Of a DNA stretch of 5,377 nt, positions 1 to 5,308 are shown piece after piece (the stretch's first letter is position 1; every line of letters starts with the position of its first letter). The notes under the pieces are model-generated. The model ran no database searches. It was not told where the DNA came from and was given only the letters and a program-made list of their open reading frames with translations. The DNA lies in contig JAOUMF010000188.1 of NCBI GenBank assembly GCA_029881615.1, positions 1-5,377 on the forward strand, in the 5' to 3' direction. The stretch is from Alphaproteobacteria bacterium (lineage in GTDB: Bacteria > Pseudomonadota > Alphaproteobacteria > UBA8366 > JADFVY01). The position numbers were made by a program, and so were the translations under genes.

Positions 1-1
1 G

Positions 2-727
2 AATCGCGAGGCCCGCGCGTTGCGGGCGTTGCGCGACGTTGGCATGGAAGAACACGCCGCCCGTTTCCCCCATATGCTGTCCGGCGGCCAGCAACAGCGC
101 GTGGCGCTTGCCCGGGCCCTGGTGGCGGGGCCATCGGTGGTGTTGCTTGACGAACCTTTCTCGGGCCTTGACGCAAGGCTGCGCGACAAGGTGCGCGATC
201 AGACACTGCATGCTCTGCTGGAAAGCCAGGCGGCAACGCTGATGGTTACCCACGATGCCGAAGAGGCGATGTTCATGGCCGACCGGATCGCGGTCATGCG
301 CGCGGGCAGGGTATTGCAGACCGGAACGCCGGACGAGCTTTATTGCCGCCCTGCGACGGCCTTCGTCGCCCAGCTTTTCGGTGAGGTCAACCGGTTGGAA
401 GGCGTGGTTTCAGACGGCGGCGTCGTCACGCCGTTCGGTCCCCAGCCGGCGGCGGGACTGCCGGAAGGCGCCGAGGCCGATATCCTGATCCGGCCCGAGG
501 CGCTGTACCTGTCGAAGGACGGGAAGGGCCCCAGCGGACGGGTAATTACATCGCATATGCTTGGACGGTCCAGCCTGGTCCATCTGTCGGTCGAGGACGG
601 CACGGTAACGGGCCTGCATCTTCATGCCCGCATGCCTGGGCGCTTTCTGCCGGAAGAAGGGCAACTGCTTTCCGTTACCCTCGACACCAGTCAGACCTTT
701 GTTTTTCCGGCCGGGGGCATTAAATAG
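2..727 (+). CDS. ABC transporter ATP-binding protein, C-terminal part (partial at 5' end; possibly ferric iron or polyamine type)
   Basis: ATPase subunit of an inner-membrane ABC importer; it hydrolyses ATP on the cytoplasmic face to drive uptake of a ligand delivered by a periplasmic binding protein. The frame is open to the left edge, so Walker A and the Q-loop are missing; 241 residues remain of a usual 340-370. Visible in fragment numbering: ABC signature LSGGQQQR (26-33), Walker B VVLLDEP (46-52), D-loop SGLD (54-57) and the switch histidine in VTHDAEEA (His84, codon 251-253). About 110 residues follow that look like a TOBE domain (ILIRPEALYL, ending in QTFVFP). This layout is typical of the PotA/FbpC/MalK group. 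The tail resembles ferric-iron (FbpC/AfuC) ATPases most, but that substrate is an inference. The TTG at 20 is not a start, because homology continues through it. The stop TAG is at 725-727, 104 bases before tatA, and the gene is probably not functionally linked to tat. Confidence 0.93.
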   Translation, partial: NREARALRALRDVGMEEHAARFPHMLSGGQQQRVALARALVAGPSVVLLDEPFSGLDARLRDKVRDQTLHALLESQAATLMVTHDAEEAMFMADRIAVMRAGRVLQTGTPDELYCRPATAFVAQLFGEVNRLEGVVSDGGVVTPFGPQPAAGLPEGAEADILIRPEALYLSKDGKGPSGRVITSHMLGRSSLVHLSVEDGTVTGLHLHARMPGRFLPEEGQLLSVTLDTSQTFVFPAGGIK

Positions 728-733
728 ATTTTA

Positions 734-747
734 GTCTCGGCGGAGAC
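734..747. repeat. Small perfect inverted repeat after the ABC ATPase gene
   Basis: GTCTC (734-738) and GAGAC (743-747) are perfect complements around a four-base GGCG loop, seven bases after the ABC gene stop. The stem is only five base pairs and no T-run follows, so it is not an intrinsic terminator. It could be a weak RNA hairpin or chance. Confidence 0.3.
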
Positions 748-772
748 GTTGCGGGAACGGAGGCTTTCTGCA

Positions 773-862
773 ATGATCCGCCGCTCAAAAACCATCGGGG
801 CGCCGGCGGCGCGCCAAAGTGAGGAAATAGTATGGGTGCGTTTAGTATTTGGCATTGGCTGA
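773..862 (+). other. Possible 29-codon upstream ORF overlapping the tatA start
   Basis: An ATG at 773 opens a 29-residue frame (begins MIRRSKTIGAPAARQ) that ends at TGA 860-862, out of frame with tatA and overlapping its first 31 bases. It has a strong Shine-Dalgarno, GGAGG at 759-763, nine bases upstream. I do not recognise the peptide; it is basic at the N-terminus and has no evident domain. If translated, its ribosomes would run through the tatA Shine-Dalgarno and start, which could modulate tatA initiation. It may equally be chance in a GC-rich leader. Nothing in the window shows that it is expressed. Confidence 0.15.
799..815. repeat. GC-only palindromic segment just upstream of the tatA ribosome binding site
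   Basis: Positions 800-812 read GCGCCG-G-CGGCGC, a perfect palindrome around one central base. It is flanked by a further G and by the overlapping GGCGCGCC palindrome (808-815). As RNA it could fold into a short GC stem (GCGC pairing around CGGCG) ending about five bases before the tatA Shine-Dalgarno (821-825). It may affect tatA translation or bind a dimeric protein, but no known operator is recognised and GC-rich DNA forms such palindromes readily. Confidence 0.3.
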
Positions 863-1068
863 TTGTTCTGGCGGTCGTCCTGGTTCTGTTTGGCGGCGGC
901 GGCAAGGTTTCGCGGCTGATGGGCGATTTCGGCAAGGGCCTCAAGAACTTCAAGAAAAGCATGAAGGACGACGAGGACTCGCCTGAAGATAATAAGGAAA
1001 TTGAGGCCGACGCCACGCCGAAAGCCAAGGTGACCGCGTCCGAGAAGGACAAGGCCTCCAAAGGCTGA
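832..1068 (+). CDS. tatA: Sec-independent (twin-arginine) protein translocase subunit TatA
   Basis: Pore-forming subunit of the twin-arginine translocase. Many copies assemble at the TatBC receptor and let folded proteins cross the inner membrane. The 78-residue product has the family layout: a short periplasmic N-terminus, one membrane helix (about residues 6-20, [15 protein letters not shown]), the conserved Phe20-Gly21 hinge, an amphipathic helix (about 25-45, with [14 protein letters not shown]) and a polar, charged tail (45-78). The [12 protein letters not shown] start is typical of alphaproteobacterial TatA, and the Gly21-Gly24 run makes an unusually glycine-rich hinge. The start is supported by GAGGA at 821-825, six bases upstream. 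It is the first gene of tatABC; tatB starts 44 bases downstream. Any promoter must lie in 728-820 or within the ABC gene: a weak match (TTGCGG 749-754, AATGAT 772-777) is visible but not convincing. Confidence 0.96.
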   Translation: MGAFSIWHWLIVLAVVLVLFGGGGKVSRLMGDFGKGLKNFKKSMKDDEDSPEDNKEIEADATPKAKVTASEKDKASKG

Positions 1069-1112
1069 TTCCGGCGTTTCCGTCTTTCCATCGTCACAGG
1101 TAATTTGCCGTA

Positions 1113-1559
1113 ATGCTTGATATCGGCTGGGTCGAACTTTCCATTATTGCCCTGGTCACGATCATCGTGGTCGGGCCAAAAGAGATTCCGCGCGTGCTGC
1201 GCACGGTGACGCAGATCATGCGCAAGGTGCGCAGCATGGCCAGTGAATTTCAAAGCGGCATAGACGATCTGGCTCGCGAAGCGGAACTCGACGACCTGAA
1301 AAAAGATATCCAGCAGACCGCTTCCCGAGATTTTGCCAGTGAGTTGGAAAACAGCATCGACCCGACCGGCGAGATGACCGATTCAGTGCGCGATATCGAA
1401 AGCTCGCTGAAGGAACTCCCGGTCGAGAGCGCGGCGCCGCAAGATAAGCAAGAGAAGATAGACGAACCCGTCCAGGATATCGCGCCGCCCGCGGCGGATA
1501 AGCCCAAAAAAGCCGCGACAAAAAAGAGCACGGCGACCAAGAAGAGTAAAAGCGCGTGA
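1113..1559 (+). CDS. tatB: Sec-independent (twin-arginine) protein translocase subunit TatB
   Basis: TatB forms the substrate receptor with TatC and passes twin-arginine precursors to TatA. The 148-residue product begins MLDIGWVELSIIALV and carries the TatB hallmarks: Glu8 in the membrane helix (about 5-20), the Gly21-Pro22 hinge, and a long amphipathic helix (about 23-65) that is likely to lie on the membrane. The rest (about 70-148) is low-complexity and hydrophilic, ending in a lysine-rich tail (residues 130-148: eight Lys, no acidic residue). The longer C-terminal region and Glu8 separate it from TatA. The start ATG has only a modest AGG (1098-1100) twelve bases upstream. The stop TGA 1557-1559 overlaps the tatC GTG, suggesting translational coupling. 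A slippery heptamer occurs in the tail at 1520-1526. Confidence 0.95.
   Translation: MLDIGWVELSIIALVTIIVVGPKEIPRVLRTVTQIMRKVRSMASEFQSGIDDLAREAELDDLKKDIQQTASRDFASELENSIDPTGEMTDSVRDIESSLKELPVESAAPQDKQEKIDEPVQDIAPPAADKPKKAATKKSTATKKSKSA
1520..1526 (+). other. Candidate -1 ribosomal slippery site A-AAA-AAG in tatB
   Basis: In the tatB reading frame the codons are ACA AAA AAG, giving A-AAA-AAG in the phase that directs -1 frameshifting in E. coli dnaX. A -1 shift here would read EHGDQEE and stop at TAA 1547-1549, replacing the last 13 or so residues of the basic tail with an acidic end. I see no convincing downstream hairpin or upstream Shine-Dalgarno-like stimulator, and lysine-rich tails produce AAA AAG by chance, so function is unproven. 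Confidence 0.25.
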
Positions 1560-2431
1560 GCGAGGATTTCGGAGAGGCAAAAATGCCCTTGCTCGATCAT
1601 TTGATCGAGTTGCGCCAGCGCCTGATTTACTCGGCTGCCGGGTTGATTGTCGTATTTTTCGTCTGTTTCTATTTCGCGGGCGACCTGTTCAGTTTCCTTA
1701 CCCAGCCGCTGGTCAATATCTGGATTGCGAACGGGGATCTGGCTGAGCACAGGTTCATTTTTACGGCCCTGCAGGAAAAGTTCTTTACCGATATCAAGAT
1801 AGCCTTTTTCGCGGCCTTGTTCCTTGCCTTTCCGCTGATTGCCAGCCAGGTCTGGCTGTTTGTAGCGCCGGGCCTGTACAAGAACGAAAAGCGCGCGTTC
1901 CTGCCGTTTCTGGCGGCCACGCCATTCCTGTTTTTTACCGGCGCGGCGTTCGTTTATTATATTGTCATGCCGGTCGCCTGGAAGTTCTTCTATGAATACG
2001 GCGTCGATGCCGGCAGCGCCAATACCGCCAAGATCGAACTGGAAGCCCGGGTAGCCGATTATCTGGCCCTGTCCATGAGGTTGATTTTTGCGTTTGGCAT
2101 CAGTTTCGAGCTACCGGTTGTTTTAACGTTGCTTGCAAGGGCGGGACTGGTAACCGCCCAAGGGCTTCGCGAAAAACGCCGTTATGCCGTCGTGCTGGCT
2201 TTCGTTGCCGCGGCGATCCTGACGCCGCCCGACCCCCTGAGCCAGATCGGTTTGGCGCTGCCTATCATCTTTCTCTACGAGATTTCCATCATCAGCGCCC
2301 GCATGGTTGAAAAAAGCCGTGTTGCGTCGGGTGCGATCGACGATCCCGACGAATGGGAAGATGACGATGAAGTTGAGGGCGATGCCGCGGCGACATCAAC
2401 CGACGAGTCGGACAAGGATAAACCGAGCTGA
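1556..2431 (+). CDS. tatC: Sec-independent (twin-arginine) protein translocase subunit TatC
   Basis: Polytopic core of the Tat receptor, which binds the twin-arginine signal peptide. The 291-residue product shows six membrane helices at roughly 24-45, 79-104, 115-140, 170-195, 209-224 and 229-247. Conserved family features are HLIELRQRL (15-23, Glu19), Pro51, FVAPGLYKNEKR (102-113, with Glu111 matching E. coli Glu103), Glu185 in helix 4 (SFELP) and TPPD (Asp226, matching E. coli Asp211). A cytoplasmic tail from about 262 holds 15 acidic residues in 30, longer and more acidic than in E. coli TatC (about 258 aa). The GTG start at 1556 overlaps the tatB stop (GTGA). An in-frame ATG at 1583, preceded by GGAGAGG, is a serious alternative and would shorten the protein by nine residues without losing conserved sequence. 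It is the last gene of the tat unit, followed by a hairpin. Confidence 0.96.
   Translation: MSEDFGEAKMPLLDHLIELRQRLIYSAAGLIVVFFVCFYFAGDLFSFLTQPLVNIWIANGDLAEHRFIFTALQEKFFTDIKIAFFAALFLAFPLIASQVWLFVAPGLYKNEKRAFLPFLAATPFLFFTGAAFVYYIVMPVAWKFFYEYGVDAGSANTAKIELEARVADYLALSMRLIFAFGISFELPVVLTLLARAGLVTAQGLREKRRYAVVLAFVAAAILTPPDPLSQIGLALPIIFLYEISIISARMVEKSRVASGAIDDPDEWEDDDEVEGDAAATSTDESDKDKPS
1571..1585 (+). promoter_or_regulatory. Strong Shine-Dalgarno and ATG inside the 5' end of tatC (alternative start)
   Basis: GGAGAGG at 1571-1577 lies five bases before an in-frame ATG (1583-1585). It is the best ribosome binding site near the tatC start, far better than anything before the GTG at 1556. The protein from this ATG begins MPLLDHLIELRQRL and keeps all conserved TatC sequence. 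Either this is the main start, or it gives a second, nine-residue-shorter form alongside the coupled GTG start. Confidence 0.5.
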
Positions 2432-2469
2432 ATAAGGCTGCGTTCCTGAAAACTGGACGCACGCCTTAT
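2432..2469 (+). terminator. Imperfect stem-loop directly after tatC (terminator-like, no U-tract)
   Basis: ATAAGGCTGCGT (2432-2443) pairs with ACGCACGCCTTAT (2457-2469) to form a 12-bp stem with a single bulged C and a 13-base loop (2444-2456). It begins at the base after the tatC stop codon. What follows is CGTTAGCG rather than a T-run, so it does not fit a classic intrinsic terminator. It could protect the 3' end of the tat mRNA, reduce read-through into serS, or mark an RNA-processing site. Confidence 0.5.
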
Positions 2470-2483
2470 CGTTAGCGTATAAC
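2454..2483 (+). promoter_or_regulatory. Candidate sigma70-type promoter for serS
   Basis: TGGACG (2454-2459, four of six matches to TTGACA) and TATAAC (2478-2483, five of six to TATAAT) are separated by 18 bases. Transcription would start near 2490, leaving a leader of about 25 bases before the serS ATG, which has its own Shine-Dalgarno (AGGGA, 2505-2509). The -35 element overlaps the loop and right arm of the hairpin after tatC, so the two signals share DNA. This is by inspection only. Confidence 0.4.
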
Positions 2484-2515
2484 CGCCCGCGCATTCACCA
2501 TGTCAGGGACTCGAC

Positions 2516-3787
2516 ATGCACGACCTTAAATTCATTCGCGAAACGCCCGAGATTTTCGACGCTGGCCTGTTCAGGCGAGGATTCCTGCCGCAGTCCGGCA
2601 AAATTCTCGAGCTCGACGCCGAGCGCCGTAAAGTCCAGACCACGCTGCAGGAAATGCTGAAACGGCGTAACGATGCTTCGCGCGCGGTTGGCGAACAAAA
2701 GAAAAAGGGCGAGGATGCCGACGCCCTGGTGGCCGAGGTTCAGGCGCTGAAGGAAAAAATTGCGGCCGCCGAGGGCGAGGAACGCGATATTGGCGCGAAA
2801 CTGGATGAGATACTGGCCAGTCTGCCCAATCTGCCTGCCGCGGACGTGCCGGACGGTGACGACGAATACGATAATCTGGAAGTTCGCAGTCACGGCGATC
2901 CGGTGCGCCCCGCATTTACGGCAAAGGAACATTTCGATCTGGGCGAGGGGCTGGGGCTGATGAGCTTCGATCTCGCCGCCAAGATGTCCGGCGCGCGATT
3001 CGTAGTGTTGCGCGGAGCTCTGGCGCGGATGGAACGTGCGCTTGCCTCTTTCATGCTCGATCTGCATACGGTCGAGCATGGCTATACCGAAATCCTGCCA
3101 CCTTACCTGGTCAAGGACAGCGCCTTGTACGGTACGGGCCAGCTGCCAAAATTCGCCGACGACTTGTTTCGCACCGAAGAGGGATTCTGGCTGATTCCGA
3201 CTGCCGAGGTGCCGCTGACCAATCTGGTCGCGGGGGACGTCGTCGATGCGGCGCACCTGCCGATCCGGGTAACCGCCTGGACACCCTGTTTTCGGTCCGA
3301 GGCCGGCGCGGCGGGCAAGGATACCCGCGGCATGATCCGCCAGCATCAGTTCAGCAAGGTCGAGATGGTCAGTATCGTCGAACCCGACGAATCCGACAAT
3401 GAACTGGAACGCATGACGAATTGCGCCGAGGACGTGTTGAAGCGGCTTGGCTTGTCATACAGGGTCGTCACGCTATGCACGGGCGATATGGGCTTCGGCG
3501 CGCGCAAGACATACGATATCGAGGTCTGGCTGCCCGGGCAGGGCCGCTATCGCGAGATTTCAAGCTGCTCCAATTGCGGCGATTTCCAGGCCCGGCGCAT
3601 GGGCGCGCGGTTCAAGGCGGCGGGCGAAAAGGGAACTCGCTTCCCCCATACGCTTAACGGCTCTGGCGTGGCGGTCGGGCGTGCCCTGGTTGCCGTTCTG
3701 GAAAACTACCAGAACGAGGACGGCACGATCACGGTGCCCGAGGCTCTGCGCCCCTATATGGGCGGCCTAACGGTCATCGGCGCCTGA
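2516..3787 (+). CDS. serS: Seryl-tRNA synthetase
   Basis: Cytoplasmic class II aminoacyl-tRNA synthetase that joins serine to tRNA-Ser using ATP, and also charges tRNA-Sec where present. The 423-residue length is normal for bacteria (about 420-430). The N-terminus ([18 protein letters not shown]) leads into the long antiparallel coiled coil (about 30-100, rich in Lys, Glu and Ala) that grips the tRNA-Ser variable arm. The catalytic domain shows motif 1 (about 158-196, ending TEILPPYLV), the serine-binding TAE (229-231), motif 2 ([14 protein letters not shown], 259-272, and QFSKVEM), [15 protein letters not shown] (347-361) and motif 3 ([19 protein letters not shown], 381-399). No expected element is missing. 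AGGGA at 2505-2509, six bases upstream, supports the start. It is separated from tatC by 84 bases holding a hairpin and possible promoter; surE follows after 16 bases, so serS-surE-pcm probably form one transcript. Confidence 0.98.
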   Translation: MHDLKFIRETPEIFDAGLFRRGFLPQSGKILELDAERRKVQTTLQEMLKRRNDASRAVGEQKKKGEDADALVAEVQALKEKIAAAEGEERDIGAKLDEILASLPNLPAADVPDGDDEYDNLEVRSHGDPVRPAFTAKEHFDLGEGLGLMSFDLAAKMSGARFVVLRGALARMERALASFMLDLHTVEHGYTEILPPYLVKDSALYGTGQLPKFADDLFRTEEGFWLIPTAEVPLTNLVAGDVVDAAHLPIRVTAWTPCFRSEAGAAGKDTRGMIRQHQFSKVEMVSIVEPDESDNELERMTNCAEDVLKRLGLSYRVVTLCTGDMGFGARKTYDIEVWLPGQGRYREISSCSNCGDFQARRMGARFKAAGEKGTRFPHTLNGSGVAVGRALVAVLENYQNEDGTITVPEALRPYMGGLTVIGA

Positions 3788-3803
3788 GCGGGCGGGTCCG
3801 GAC

Positions 3804-4589
3804 ATGTTCCAACCGCCGCTCGATCTCGCCAGCGCCCGTATCCTCGTCACCAACGACGATGGCATCAACGCACCGGGATTGAAGGTGCTGGAACGCGTGG
3901 CGCGGCAGTTTTCGCAGGATGTCTGGGTAGTGGCGCCGGAAACCGAGCAGAGCGGCGCCGGCCATTCGCTGACCCTTTCGCGGCCCCTGCGCCACAGGAT
4001 CATTTCCGACCATCGCCACGCCCTCGATGGCAGCCCCACCGACTGCGTGCTGTTCGCCATGGAGCAGGTCATGGGCGGAAGGAAGCCCGACCTTGTATTG
4101 TCCGGCGTGAACCGGGGCGGCAATCTGGGCGAGGACGTGACCTATTCCGGCACGGTCGCCGCGGCCATGGAAGCGACATTGCTGGGCGTGCCCGCCGTTG
4201 CCTTCAGCCTGGCCGCCCGACACGGAGAGCCGATCCACTGGGGCGCCGCCGAGGAACATGCTCCGGCGATCCTGCAAAAGCTGGTATCCACCGCCTGGCC
4301 GCGCGACGTTTTCATGAATGTGAATTTTCCGAACCTGTTGCCCGAAAAGATAATGGGGACACGAATCGTATCGCAGGGTCGCCGCCAGTCGGATTACAAT
4401 CTGATCGCGCTGACTGACCCGCGCGGCAACCCCTATTACTGGATCGGGCCGCAACATGAAGGCGATCTTCTTCGCCATGACGATACGGACTTTCACGCGA
4501 TCGCGGATGGCGCGGTGTCGGTGACGCCCCTGCATGTCGATTTGACCCATGACGGCGCCTTGAAAACCCTGCGCGAGGTCTTCGAATGA
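3804..4589 (+). CDS. surE: 5'/3'-nucleotidase SurE (survival protein)
   Basis: Metal-dependent phosphatase acting on nucleoside 5'- and 3'-monophosphates (in E. coli also on short polyphosphate), cytoplasmic, associated with stress and stationary-phase survival. The 261-residue product has the whole SurE core: ILVTNDDGINAPG (13-25) with metal ligands Asp18 and Asp19, VVAPETEQSGAGHSLT (42-57) with Ser50, GSPTDCV (76-82), and LSGVNRGGNLG (99-109) with Asn103. It continues through TYSGTVAAAMEA (113-124), GVPAVAFSL (128-136) and VNFPN (173-177). Ligand assignments are by analogy with characterised SurE proteins. The start ATG lies 16 bases after serS, with no clear Shine-Dalgarno in the GC-rich spacer, so initiation may depend on coupling to serS. 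Its TGA overlaps the pcm ATG (ATGA). The surE-pcm pairing is conserved across many proteobacteria. Confidence 0.97.
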   Translation: MFQPPLDLASARILVTNDDGINAPGLKVLERVARQFSQDVWVVAPETEQSGAGHSLTLSRPLRHRIISDHRHALDGSPTDCVLFAMEQVMGGRKPDLVLSGVNRGGNLGEDVTYSGTVAAAMEATLLGVPAVAFSLAARHGEPIHWGAAEEHAPAILQKLVSTAWPRDVFMNVNFPNLLPEKIMGTRIVSQGRRQSDYNLIALTDPRGNPYYWIGPQHEGDLLRHDDTDFHAIADGAVSVTPLHVDLTHDGALKTLREVFE

Positions 4590-5239
4590 ACGCCGAGGAG
4601 GCGAGGGCCCGCCTCGTGCTTGAATTGCGCGGCGAGGGAATTGACGACGACAGGCTGCTGGCGGCAATGGAGCGTGTGCCCCGGGACATGTTCGTGCCGC
4701 GTCCTTTCCAGCATCAGGCCTGGGATAATGTCGCCTTGCCGATCGATTGCGGCCAGACCATCAGCCAGCCTTCGGTGGTAGCGCGGATGACCCGGGCACT
4801 TGATGTGGACGAGCGCATGAAGGTGCTGGAGATCGGCACCGGCTCGGGTTACCAGACCTCGATTCTGTCCTATCTTTGCCGCCGCGTTTATACGATCGAA
4901 CGGCATCGGGAACTGCTGACTCAGGCCGAATCGCGGCTGGAAACGCTGCGCCGGCGCAACGTGACGGCCAGACTGGGCGACGGCTCGAAAGGCTGGCCTG
5001 AACAGGCGCCCTTCGAACGGATACTGGTTACCGCCGCCGCAATCGACATTCCGCCCCAACTGTCCGGGCAACTTGCTATCGGCGGGATCATGGTCGTGCC
5101 GATCGGCGACGATTCGAACAGCCAGCGCATCGTGCGGGTAACGCGTCAGGAAGACGGGCTGGATATCGACGATCTGGGGCCGGTGAAGTTCGTGCCGCTG
5201 GTTTCGGACCGTGCGGCCGAACAGCTTTCCGGCGGTTGA
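4586..5239 (+). CDS. pcm: Protein-L-isoaspartate(D-aspartate) O-methyltransferase
   Basis: Repair enzyme that uses S-adenosylmethionine to methylate isoaspartyl residues formed by ageing of Asn and Asp, so that they can revert to normal aspartate. The 217-residue length fits the family (about 205-225). Visible motifs: VPRDMFVP (31-38), the family-specific GQTISQP (56-62) that contributes to the active site, the SAM-binding motif I VLEIGTGSGYQ (80-90), the acidic end of the next strand (TIERH, 103-107), GDGSKGWP (131-138), ILVTAAA (146-152), GGIMVVPIG (166-174) and the closing FVPLV (202-206). The start ATG overlaps the surE stop by four bases, with GAGG at 4575-4578 seven bases upstream, a classic coupled arrangement. 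No intrinsic terminator follows, so transcription may continue into the next gene. Confidence 0.97.
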   Translation: MNAEEARARLVLELRGEGIDDDRLLAAMERVPRDMFVPRPFQHQAWDNVALPIDCGQTISQPSVVARMTRALDVDERMKVLEIGTGSGYQTSILSYLCRRVYTIERHRELLTQAESRLETLRRRNVTARLGDGSKGWPEQAPFERILVTAAAIDIPPQLSGQLAIGGIMVVPIGDDSNSQRIVRVTRQEDGLDIDDLGPVKFVPLVSDRAAEQLSGG

Positions 5240-5296
5240 CGCCAGGGCATGCCTGTAACTGTTCCCGGTGTTATTTCCGTGTCGAAAAAAAAAGCA

Positions 5297-5302
5297 TATA
5301 GT
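5297..5302 (+). promoter_or_regulatory. Isolated -10-like hexamer before the last gene
   Basis: TATAGT matches five of six bases of the sigma70 -10 consensus and sits in a short A/T-rich patch that includes an A9 run (5285-5293). A start point seven bases downstream would fall on the A of the ATG at 5309, so a leaderless mRNA is conceivable. The -35 region at the right distance (around 5274-5279, TTTCCG) is poor, so this is weak. Confidence 0.2.
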
Positions 5303-5308
5303 TGGGGC

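Noticed and set aside
20..22. TTG as the start codon of the ABC ATPase gene
   Set aside because: The frame is open to the window edge and an ABC ATPase needs an upstream Walker A region, so the gene begins outside the window.
749..777. Promoter for tatA (TTGCGG, 17-base gap, AATGAT)
   Set aside because: It matches only three and four of six consensus bases, which is expected by chance in a gap of this size.
720..1253. Minus-strand open frame of 177 codons across tatA and part of tatB
   Set aside because: It spans the ABC-tatA gap and two well-supported genes on the other strand, and the product has no domain-like features.
2495..3346. Long open frame on the minus strand (283 codons) opposite serS
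   Set aside because: It mirrors the serS coding sequence, has no recognisable motif, and is explained by GC-rich third positions.
3774..4667. Long open frame on the minus strand (297 codons) opposite surE
   Set aside because: surE is complete with all family motifs on the + strand. The antisense translation has no recognisable domain and is the kind of shadow frame that high-GC codon use creates.
5236..5241. TTGACG as a -35 box at the end of pcm
   Set aside because: No -10-like hexamer lies 16-18 bases downstream (the 17-base position reads CTGTTC), and the bases include the pcm stop codon.
5243..5255. CAGG-GCATG-CCTG as a terminator after pcm
   Set aside because: The stem is only four base pairs and no T-run follows on the + strand.
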